Assembly (NCBI GenBank): GCA_014529385.2
Contig: CM043943.1
Span: 98,966,355-99,030,354 of the forward strand
DNA length: 64,000 nucleotides
Reading direction: 5' to 3'
Origin: Adiantum capillus-veneris
Taxonomy: Eukaryota; Streptophyta; Polypodiopsida; Polypodiales; Pteridaceae
In this document: in pieces, positions 23,301 through 35,300 of the stretch
Layout of the letters: each line of letters opens with the position of its first letter
Numbering within the stretch: the first letter of the stretch is position 1
Program-made: the position numbers and the translations under genes
The notes under the pieces: model-generated
The model's input: only the letters and a program-made list of their open reading frames with translations
The model's database searches: none
Told to the model about the DNA's origin: nothing

Positions 23301-26300
23301 TTGGTGATTTTACTCCCGGGTGGAGAAGTGAGAAATATTGTTTTGGTATTGTTTGAACCTCGGAACGACGCAGGCCGATGCTTGGGGAGCGTTCTGTTGT
23401 ATGCTAGAAAACCTCCGAACGATGCAGGTTGATGCCTGGGGAGCATTTGATTGTATGCTTGTAAAATAGTTGTTGTTGTGACTCCCGGCCCGGACCTGGA
23501 TGGTTATGCGGGAGGAGTATTAAGAAGTGTGAGCAGTGGTTACTCCCAGCACCTCCAAACGACGCAGGCTGCGGTCTTGGGGGCGTTTGGTTGTAAAAGG
23601 CCTCTATATCTCCCGGCCCGGACCTTTTTAGGTTATGCGGGAGGAGTGATGAGGGAGTCGTTGAAGATCCCCCCGCCCGGACCTTATAGGTTATGCGGGA
23701 GGAGTGTTCATCGGCGACTTTATGTTTCTATGTCTTGTAACATGCATATGTGAGCATTTGTGTTGCATTGTGATGTGCGAACTACTGAATATTCCTAATT
23801 GGATGAGATTGCCTGGGTTTGTAATTTTAGTGCATCAAGACACCCGTGGAAGATCAGTGCAGTCTGGGTGTGATGGCTAATTTTACTACAACGGAATATC
23901 AAGAGTTCCGATCTAGATGAAAGGAGAAGCTAACTCCTTGATCGAAAGAGCCGAAAGGAGAAGCTAACTCCTTAACAAAAAGAGCAAACTGATTGTTCCT
24001 CGGAATGACCCTCGGAATTTTTTTTAAGCTAACTTGAGTTGTTTTGCAGATATGTTGTAATCGCGGACGATTACTCTCTTTCAAGAAGGGGAGATGTCAC
24101 AAACTGCTTACGTATCAAAGCCCTGAAGAATGGAGCCAACTTACAGATGCTGGCCGAGGGGCCTAAACCCTAAAAAGGACAAGTAACAGAAGAAGAAGTC
24201 CTACCAACTTATGGGGACCCCGTCCGATGGGGCCCCAACATAAAGGGATTAAAATAAAGCAGGACTCACACACACACACACACTCACGCAAAGCTGATGA
24301 CGTGGCAACTGTACGGCAAATTTCCGAAAATTGCGCTGGCATGATTGATGAGCGCGCGGTGGTGTGTGCAAGTGATAGAGCACACGAAGATGCGTAGGCC
24401 TTGAGGCTTGAAGCGGAGGCATTGTGCTGTAGAAGGGAAGCGCTAGCAGAACGAAGAGGGAGAGAGAGGGCACGCTACTTAATAGATGGGGGAATAAGTG
24501 AGTGAGTTAAAAACTCACATTCCCTTTATTAATATGTATAGGACCAATTTAAAGTTAGTGGCCAAGCTCAATGTGAACTTGGCCAAAGGTTAGTAACCTT
24601 TAAAATATACATTAAAGGGGGCCATTTGGGCCTTTAACCCAACAACCTCCCACCTAAAGGCATAAATGGCACCTTTAAGCTACGTGACTCCCACTATCTC
24701 TATGCATAGATGATGTTGTGCTTTGGATAAGCACTTAGTGAGAGCATCTGCTGGATTTTGTGATGTATGGACCTTAACCAATGTAATAAGGCCATCCTCA
24801 AGCACTTCTCATATGAAGTGATACCGCACATCCATATGCTTTGTGCGTGCATGAAACATGGCATTCTTTGCCAGGCATATGGCACTCTGGCTATCACAAC
24901 CAAGCATAGGTGCCTTGGCAGGCAAACCAAACTCACTGCATAGGCGTCCTAACCAAATAGCTTCTTTAGAAGCCTCAGTGGCTGAAATATATTCAGCCTC
25001 TGTTGTAGACAATGCAACAATCTTTTGCAATCTAGAACACCATGAAACAACACCTCCTGAAAGAGTACACACATAGCCACTTGTGGATTTCCTATATCCA
25101 CATCACCAGCCATGTCAGAGTCACAAAATCCCTTCAACTTCAATGGTCCTTTACCATAGCAGAGGCATTTGTTTTTAGTCCCTTTCAAGTACCTCATAAT
25201 GGACTTCATTGCATCCCAATGCAACCTGCCTGGATTAGCCATAAACCGGTTCACAACTCCCACTGCATGGGCTATGTCAGGCCTAGTAGCAACCATAGCA
25301 TACATAAGTGAACCACAAGCTGAAGCGTAAGGCACACTTTGCATGTCATTGGCTTCCTCCTTTGACTTGGGACAATCATCCTTGGAGATTTTGACATATG
25401 GCTGTAATGGCACACCAAGAGGCTTTGCTTCAGCCATGTTAAATCTGTCCAGCACCTTTTCAATGTACTTTTCTTGCGACAAATACAATAGGCGCTTGTC
25501 TCTTTGCCTTGTAACACGCACTCCAAGTATATGTTCAGCTTCCCCAAGGTCTTTCATTGAAAATGCAGATTTCAGCTGCCCTTTAAGAGCATCAACAATG
25601 CTTCTTTTCTTTGCAGCTATCAACATATCATCAATATAGAGCACAAGAATGATAGGGCAGCTATCCTCATCATGTTTGGTATACAAACAATGGTCTGCAT
25701 GGCTTCTTTTGTAACCCTGTTTAAGCATGAAGCGATCAAACTTCTTGTACCACTGTCTACACTATCTACATGATTGTTTCAGCCCATACAAGCTTCTATT
25801 GAGCATACATACCATATGTTCCTTGCCAGGAATAACAAAACGCTCGGGTTGCTTCATGTAAAGCTCTTCTTCCACATCACCATGCAAGAAAGCGGTATGT
25901 ACATCCATTTGGTCCATTTCCAAATCAAGAGAAGCCACTATGGCAAACAATACACGCAAAGTGGTCATCTTCACAACAGGAGAGAACACTTTTTGAAAGT
26001 CTATGCCCTTGGTTTGAACATATCCCTTTGGAACTAGCCTTGCCTTATACTTGGGTTTTGCATCAACTGTCTTGATTTTATACACCCATTTGTTAGGAAT
26101 AGCCTTCCTTCCTTTGGGCAATTCCACCAAATCCCAAGTATGATTAGCATGCAAAGCTTTAATCTCTTCCTGCATAGCAAGCTCCCACTTGTCGCTATGC
26201 TCACATGTCTTTGCCTCTTTATATGTAAGAGGCTCTCCCTCATCTGTCAACATAATGTAATGCAAAGAGGGATCATATCTACTCAGGCCGTCTTTGACGA

Positions 26301-29300
26301 GTAGACCGCCTCACCCAATGATCCACATTATTCGGCAATGAGTTTACATCAGGTGGCATGATAAAATCATCAACAATGGGTTGCTGTACATAATTTTCAG
26401 CACCATTTTCAACATTTTTTCGTGGTTGCAAATGCCCTTCAGGAGCCTCAATTTGTTGTCCAACATCATCTGGCTCAAACACCACTGTATCATCTACATT
26501 TTCAGCCATATGTGGTGCATCCTGAGGGTCAAGAATAGGCCTAACAGGTGGCTGGTCATGCTGAAATTTGACCCTTTTATGGTCATGCTTTGAGGCACAA
26601 TTGTTTTGAAGCAGCCTTGCCTCATTAAAAACAACATTCCGGCTGCGTATAACCCTTTTGAGCTGAGGTAACCAAATCCTGTAACCCATTTCGCCTTCTT
26701 CACCGTATCCCATGAAAAGACCTTTAATGGACTTGACATCTAGTTTACTCCTCAACTCAGGTCTAACATGCACAAAAGCCTCGCAACCAAAAATGCGTAA
26801 GTGATCATATGAAGCAGGCTTGCCAGACCAAACCTCTTCAGGGATGTCACCTTTCAAAGACATGTGAGGGGATCGATTGCATATATGCATTGCAGTTTTC
26901 AAAGCTTCTCCCCAAAATCCATGAGAGAGATTAGTTGTGGACAGCATGCATCTCACGCTCTCACAAAGTGTCCTATTAAATCTTTCAGCCACACCATTAG
27001 AAGAGGGGCTGTATGGCACAGTAAGCTCCCTCTTAATGCCCAAATTTTCACAAAACTTGTTAAATTCAGCACTTGTAAACTCCCCCCCATTGTCCGTACG
27101 CAAGCATTTTAGCTTTCTACCTGTTTGGGTGGTCACAAATGCATGAAATTTCTTAAACGCAGCAAAGGCTTCATCCTTAGATTTAAGCAAATAAACCCAA
27201 ATTTTCCTAGAATGATCATTAACAAAGGAGACAAAATAGCATGCACCTCCCATAGACTTAGTAGGCATGCTACATACATCAGAATGTACAAGATCAAGTA
27301 CACAAGATTTACGAGAGACACCAAAGAGTAATAAGAACGCTTTACTTGCTTGCCATATTGACATTCATTACAAAAGTCAAGCTTTGTGCCTTTAGCATCA
27401 AGCTTGTTCAAAGTACAAAGCTTAGAAAGACCCTTTTGGCTCATATGGCCAAGCCTCTTGTGCCACAACTCCATATGAGAGTTAATTTCAGCCAATGCAA
27501 TAAACTTGCCCAACACGGCCTTTCCATGCATGCAGTAAAGTGTCCCTTTCTTTGTGACCTTTACAATCAGCCTTGAGCCTTTAGTCATTTTCCATGATCC
27601 TCTCTCAAACAAGATGCTGTAACCATGCATATCCATCTGACCAACAGAAAGCAAACTCTTCTTGATTCGCGGCACATATCTAACATCATGCAAGACAAGC
27701 TCATTTGTGCTATCTATGGAGAGATACACAGTGCCAATGGAACATGCATGATTGTTTCCAAGGTATACATGGCCACGCTTGCCTGCATCAAAAGTAGAGA
27801 AACACTCCTTGATAGGAGTCACATGAAATGAAGCACTGGAATCAACAATCCAAGTCTGGGATAATGCATCATTGACAGTCAACAATGCATCAATAAGATC
27901 ACTCTTGGTGATCTGTCTGTCCTGTGAATGAACATTAAGAGAGGCATCAAAGTCATAAGCATCATCATCTGACAAAGTGGCACACAAGATGTCCTCTACA
28001 TCTGACAGCTCCTCAATCACAACACTAGAAGCCACATTGGCCTTCTCTTTGTCCTTTGAGCTATCCTGTGCATCTGTCTTGACTTCCTTCTTCTCTTTCT
28101 TTTTGTCTCCGCCATTCTTTTTTCGTTCTAACTCGGCTTTGTAGTACCTGCAATCGGGTTTCAAGACAAGCTCATTTGTGCTATCTATGGAGAGATACAT
28201 AGTGCCAATGGAACATGCATGATTGTTTCCAAGGTATACATGGCCACGCTTGCCTGCATCAAAAGTAGAGAAACACTCCTTGATAGGAGTCACATGAAAT
28301 GAAGCACTGGAATCAACAATCCAAGTCTGGGATAATGCATCATTGACAGTCAACAATGCATCAATAAGATCACTCTTTGTGATCTGCATGTCCTGTGAAT
28401 GAACATTAAGAGAGGCATCAAAGTCATAAGCATCATCATCTGACAAAGTGGCACACAAGGTGTCCTCTACATTTGACAACTCCTCAATCACAACACTAGA
28501 AGCCACATTGGCCTTCTCTTTGTCCTTTGAGCTATCCTGTGCATCTGTCTTGACTTCCTTCTTCTCTTTCTTTTTGTCTCAACCATTCTTTTTTCGTTCT
28601 AACTCGGCTTTGTAGTACCTGCAATCGGGTTTCTTGTGACCTTTTCTGCCACACTGATAGCAAGTCACATCACCCTTACCTTTGCTGGCATTTCCCCTTT
28701 CCTTACTCTTACTCTTACTCCTTTGTGCATAGGCATTCTTCTTTTCTATCCTGCCTCTAACCATGTTGGCAGAGCTGCCTCGCTCTCCACTTGCTTTTCT
28801 CCTGATTTACTTATTCAAGGTAGAACCCCTAACACCATCAAATGTCAAATTGGGGTTATTGGACAATGAAACCACCAATGTTTCCCATGACTCAAGTAAG
28901 GTCATAAGCAGGAAGATAGCTTTCAGCTTATCATCAAAAGGGGGCAAGCTTGAATCCTGTAACTGCGACAAAGTACCTGCGAACAACGACAAGTGCTCTG
29001 CAGCGCTCTTGGACTCATCTAGTTGCATGCCAACAAGTTTCCGCATCAAATGCACTTGGTTGACAAGCGTTGTATTCTCATACATTCCCTTTAACTTCTC
29101 CCACACATCAAAAGCACTTGTGAGACCTTTCACATCAATGACTGTCTCATCGGTCATGGCCATTTTAATGTATGTAACAGCCTTCCTGTTCAGGCTAACC
29201 CATGCTTCATCCGTCATATTCTGTGGCTTTATCTATTTAAGTGCCCCTTCACAATCCTTAAGAAATAGGATTTCCTGGATCTTGTCTTTCTAAAGATCGA

Positions 29301-32300
29301 AACCTGTTCCATCGAACCTCCTAATCTCGAAGAGATTCTTCATATCCGAAGAAGATGAGGCCATAGTTGCACGAATAAGAGGGCTAATACCCTGAATTTT
29401 TGGGCAAAATGCACAAAAACCGGAGTATAGCCTCACAGAGATGTGCACTACAACTCCAAATGGTCATAGGAGCATTTTGGGGCAAAATAGGTCGATTTGG
29501 GCACAAAAAACAATTTCTAAAATTTATGTGCAAGAGCGAGCGAATTTGTGCTCAAAAACAACAAATTTAGTTTTTTTTAGCCTCACAGAACATACATAAG
29601 GCTAATGCACAGCTTTTAGAAGCATGTAAGAGCAAAAGCCCCAATTTGTAGCATCAAATTGCACGAAATTGAGCCACAAATGGTCATACATAGCCAAAAT
29701 TTGTCAAACGTGCATAGATTGCATCAATTTGCACTTTCCCCAATGTAGTTGCATCATAAAAACACTTGCAAAAAATTGCGTAAATCTGAAATTTGCTGAA
29801 AACACCTGTTTTGGGACCTGTTTTTCGGCAATTTCAGTGTTTTTAGGTACTTAGCAAAGATGTTCCCACACCTTAATACATCATTTGCAAAACCTGTATT
29901 TTGCTGTCATAACCTGTAATTTGCTGATTTTGACCTAATTTCAGTCTGTTTTAGGTCAATTTGACTTGTCGGGAGCTCTCTAGTGTCCGGGTACGAGCCC
30001 TTTGGCGATGAAATTGCAAAATCTCGCGTGAAAGTCGACCTCCTTGGTTGAACATCAGCGTTTGCAGGTTTGGGAGTAAACCCTAATTTGGCTCTGATAC
30101 CAGTTGATGAGCGCGCGGCGGTGTGTGCAAGTGAAAGAGCACGCGAAGATGCGTAGGCCTTGAGGCTTGAAGCGGAGGCACTGTGCTGTAGAAGGGAAGC
30201 GCTAGCAGATCGAAGAGGGAGAGAGAGGGCACGCTACTCAATATATGGGGGAATAAGTGAGCGAGTTAAAAACTCACATTCCCTTTATTAATATGTATAG
30301 GACCAATTTAAAGTTAGTGGCCAAGTTCAATGTGAACTTGGCCAAAGGTTAGTAACCTTTAAAATATACATTAAAGGGGGCCATTTGGGCCTTTAACCCA
30401 ACGATGATGACGTGGCAAGTTGTACGGTATTCCGCGTTTTGCGCTGGCATGATGACGTGGTAGGGTGTATAGATTTCCGTAAATTACACTGGCAGCTTTT
30501 TGGCATTGCTTTTGAACCAGGAGCTTTTGAGTTAAAAGGCTTTTCATGAAAAACTGCTTTTAGGGCCTAGGGCGTTTAAATATGAGGCTAGGGCTCATTC
30601 TTTGGCATGCTTCCTGGAGAAGGTGCAGAGTTTGGAGTACCGGCTTGTACTGTGTTGATGCAATATAAAGAAATATCGAAAGGGGTGCCAGGGTTTGGGG
30701 CCAATACTCTCTGGGGTGGAATTCCGTCACTCCATGTCGCGTGTCGTCTCTCTCTTTCAGCTCAGTTGTTGTTGAAGTGCTAAAAGTTTGTTAAGTCTGT
30801 TCTTTTCTATTGACACGTGGTGCCTGTCTTGTGACAACAGGCCAGAGAGTTCGAGAGCAGCTGAGAAAAGTGGACGAAAAGGCAAGATAAAAGCAGGACT
30901 GGTTCCAGTTTGCATGGGTAATGACCCAAGCACGATTGATGAAAGTACAGAACTTTGCTGAGCTTTGGGCAAAGTGAAAGATCAAGAAGCCCTGATTTTC
31001 TTTGATAAAGGAGCCAAGGCCAACTTCATTTCACCTGAATTGGCGGCGGGGCTCGAGATTACACCCGATCGGATGGGATCACAAGCAGAGGTAGTTCTAG
31101 CGGCACCCGGACAGGACGTGGCCACACTTGTCATTGGCAAACTTCGGTTGCATTGTCAGGGGTATTTGGGACGCGAGGACTTCTACATAATGCCCTTGGA
31201 AGGTTGTGATGTCCTCCTATGAGTTCCTTGGTACCATAAGAACAACGCCGTGGTCGATTATCGGGCGAAGAAAGCGACATGGACTAATGAAAAGGGCCGA
31301 AAAATTGTACTTGATGTGAAATTGAAGGGCGAGTCTGTCCTTATTGTATCGGGTTAGGCCGTTTTGAAATTAATGAAATCCAGTCTGTTTGTTTACTCTA
31401 TCTTTTTGAAAGAGTTGAATGATGAACATAGGACAATATGTCTGAACTTGATAAAGAACGCCAAGACTTTCTCCACACGGTTTATATGAATTTTTGGTGA
31501 TGCCTTTTGGCCTTACCAATGCTCCAACGACCTTTAACCGGATAATGGACATGATTTTCAGAGAGTACATATCTTTTGCTGGCACTTTCTTTGATGACAT
31601 TATAGTCTTCTCCAAGTTTGAGGCCAAGGTTGGATCAAAACGTACGTACGGATCGGTTCCGTACCGTACGGACGTTCTGTACGGATCCGTACACTTTTTT
31701 TAAATTAAATTTATTGGTGGTGGGAAGCCCGTACGGTGCTGATTTAAAATAAAAATCCAAAGTCTCTTGCAATAGTTACACAGTATGTGGTTGTCTTGTA
31801 AAACGTGTCTTTGAATGTCTCTATAAGTTGGCTTCTTTCTTGTTTTTTATTGGAAATTTCCTAGAAAATTTAGTACTTTGCGGTTTTTTTACTAGAGTAC
31901 GTATTTTTACGTACATAAAATTTTTTCCTGTACGGAACAATGTACAGTACGTACATATACGCCACGTACAGTACGTTTGGTACCACCTTGTTTGAGGCAG
32001 AACAAAGAGAACATCTGCTACAGGTCTTTCAGGCATTGCGAGATCACAAGTTGGTGATCAGTGCAAAGAAGAGTGAATTTTTCTTATCAGAGACACTTTT
32101 TGGGACACATCGTCTCAGCAGCAGGAGTGCAGATGAATCCGGCCAAGATTGAGACTAGTGATTGGTCCAATTTGAAGAATGTCCATGAAGTTAGAAGCTT
32201 CTTGGGCTTATGTTCTTACTACCGGTGGTTCATTAGAAAGTTTGCAGAGGCTGCTTCCCCTTTGCATATCTTGATACAGAAAGGAGTCCCTTTCTCGTAG

Positions 32301-35300
32301 GGACCCACAGAGGTGACTGCCTTTCAGACTTTGAAAGAGAAATTGATTACAGGACGAGTCTTGACTCTACCGGATTTGCGAAAGCCGTTGAAAGTATATA
32401 TTGTGATGCTTGTGGTCGTAGTTTGGGTGCGGTCTTAATGCAAGAAGGCCATGTCATTGCCTATGAGAGCCGATTGTTTTCAAGGCCGGAATTGACATCA
32501 CAGATATATGAGAAAGAGCTTTTGGTGGTTATCCATGCTCTTACTCAGTGGCGACATTACCTACTCGGAGCCGATTTTACGGTCTTTACTGATCATCAAA
32601 GTTTACGCTACTTCTTGTCACAGAAGTAGCTATCGGAAGAGCAGATGCGGTGGGCTAACATCTTGTCACAGTTTCACTTCCAGATTGTTCATGTACAAGG
32701 ACAAAAGAACTTGGTGGCAGATGCTTTGTCTCGGAAGCCGTTGGTCTTGGTTATTTTGGCGATTCATCATAGAAGCTTCGAGGACATGGTTGATCAGTAC
32801 GCCACAGATTTAGATTTTTCAGATGTATTCGGTCGAATACAGAATGGGGAGGTAGTAGCGGAATATTCCATTCGGGAAGGCTACTTGATGAAGAAAATGA
32901 TGTTGTGCGTTACACAGCCGTTGAGGGAAAAGGTTCTAACCAAATGCCACTGTCCACCACTTAGGGGTCATCGTGACATTGACACCACCTTGAAAGGTGT
33001 GGAGCGATACTTCTTTTGGCCGAGACTCAAGAAGGACGTGTACGATTTTGTACGCAGTTGCTTGGTATGCCAAATGGTCAAGTTTGACAAGCATAAAATT
33101 TCATTTTTGATCTCCCGAAGACACACAGTGGGTATGATGGTATCTGGACTGTTATAGACAGATTTAGCAAGCAAGCTCATTTTATTCCAGTGAAGAAAAC
33201 AGTCAAACCGGATCATTTAGCGAGACTGTTCATTGCCGGATATTCAGATTACATGGCATGCCCGAGACAATTGTCTCTGACAGAGATCCCCAATTCACGA
33301 GTTTGTTTTGGAAGCCTATTTGGGAGAACATTGGCACACGGTTGCAATTCTCGTCATCTTTCCACCCGTAGACAGATGTGCAATCTGAGATTGCAAATTC
33401 AATCGTACTGGATTTATTGAAGTCTTAGAAGACTCAATGGGAAAAGTTTTTGCCTTTGGTGGAATTTGCCTACAATAACACGATTCACGCTTCAACGGGG
33501 AAGGTACCATTTGAGATTATTGAAGGTGCTCCGAAGGTTCCACCCTTCCTAAGCATGAAAGATAAGATTTCTGAAGCCGACCAATACACGAGGGACTTGG
33601 ACATTGCTTTTGCCAAGGTTTGGGAGGCTTTAGAGAAATCTCAGGAAAGACACAAGAAGGCAGCAGATCGACACTGTCGTGATTTGAAATTAAAGGAAGA
33701 CGATTCGGTGCTCTTACGTTTTGAGAAGGCACGCCTGAGAAAGAAAAAGGGAAAGGAGTGGCTTTTTCCAAAGCTTAGCATGAGATACTATGGACCTTTC
33801 TAGAAAGAAAAGATAAATGATGTCTCCTTTCGACTGAAGCTGCCCGATACTTGGAGAATTCACAATGCTTTTCATGCGAGTCTCTTGAAGCCTTTTAAAG
33901 GCGACGTGCTCGATAATGGGGAGCGAGATGAGCAACCCGAAGTGGAGGAAAGCGAGGAGATACTCGTTCCAGAACAGATACTGGCACATAAAGATAGAAA
34001 GATTAAAGTTAGAGTGATTAGGCAGTTCTTGGTTAAATTCAAGAACTATCCTGCATAAGATGCGAAGTGGACGGAGGAGGAGAACCTAGTAGATACTCCT
34101 CAGATTGTGAACCTTTACCTTGAAGCATTCGGTTTAGCATAGTCTATCCCGATAGAACCCCGATTTCAGCATGGGCGAATCTAGTGCAGCGGCTTTGCAC
34201 AAGAGGGGAGTCACTCCGCTCTTTTGTCAACAGATTGCCCCGATTTTTGATATAGAGTCACTGATGTCCCTTTGGGTTTCGGGGATACTACTGAGTTGAC
34301 AATATTCTGCTGTATGACTTTATGAACTGGAATTCCTGATAATGAATATGATACTGATTGATTTGTACTTGACTTGTTTAAGTGCAGGAACTGATAGACG
34401 AAATGACCGCAGCATTTCGGTCTCATAAATCTCTATAGACATGATTGCAATATGGATTAGTTAATTGGGCATCTGTGAGGTCTTGACCGGATCTAGATGC
34501 GATTGCTAAATATGTTGCCGATTAATCATGGTCTGAGATTTTGAATGAATTTTGAATTTGATTTGTTATGTGATGTCCTGTGATGTCAAGTGATGTCCTG
34601 TGATGTGACTGTCGATTGGTACATGTGCTAGATGTGTTGTTCCTAGTGCGTCGGTACCAACAGTTAGTGTTTGCTAAGACGCTAAGACAATTTATGGCCT
34701 CTGTCTGTTTTGCAGGCGTAATCGAGGGCGATTACAATGCTTTCAAGAGGGGGGTATGTCACAAATGGGTGACTTGGCAGCAGACCCCGGACATGACACG
34801 TGGCAAACAATACCGATCCCTGTAATATGCGCGGATAGGCTGACGTGGCATCCGTACGGAAATCCCAGAATTTGCGGCGCAAAATCTGCTGACATGCTGA
34901 CGTGGCAGGCGTACTAACAGCTGTACGGAATTCCTTGCTATTGCGTTGGCTGAATTCTATGCTGGCTGAATTAGCAGCTTTTGGGATAAATTGCTTTATT
35001 TTAAAGAAAGCTTTTAAGCTTTTGATTTTGGGGCTCTGCTTTTGGGCATCCCTTGTATCAATAAATAAGTGGGCAAGGCCTCACTTCTCAGAGCATCTGG
35101 ACGCAGAGTCTGAGAGTGAGCACCTACCCACTCTCTTGTACTTTGAACACAGATTATACAAAAAGAAATACCGAAAGGAGTGCTAGTCTTTGGGACCAAT
35201 ATCTCTAGGCACGGAACTATGCCGGGCCGTGTCGACTCAAGTGTGAATTGTGAACTGTTTTGAAGTGAATCTTTGCTGTGTCGTGGTAGAATCTTTGACT

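Larger units (their letters stand above)
24346..30403 (-). mobile_element. Element C: Ty1/copia retrotransposon
   Basis: 6,058 bp, minus strand, flanked by ATGAT at 24341-24345 and 30404-30408. The 299-bp LTRs differ at about ten positions by eye. Minus-strand order: LTR, primer binding site, leader, gag, protease, integrase, RT, RNase H, polypurine tract, LTR; the integrase-before-RT order defines copia. It has stop codons in gag and frameshifts in pol, so is inactive, but every domain remains. Confidence 0.95.
20679..30836 (+). mobile_element. Element B: gag-only (non-autonomous) gypsy element
   Basis: Flanked by ACAGG at 20674-20678 and 30837-30841. 5' LTR 20679-21362; 3' LTR 24095-24345 continued at 30409-30836 (679 bp once copia element C is removed). 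The internal region is only 2.7 kb and holds decayed gag, a zinc knuckle, a protease and a 0.9-kb non-coding tail. No RT, RNase H or integrase is present and no deletion scar is obvious, so it resembles TR-GAG type elements mobilised by relatives such as D. Confidence 0.9.
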
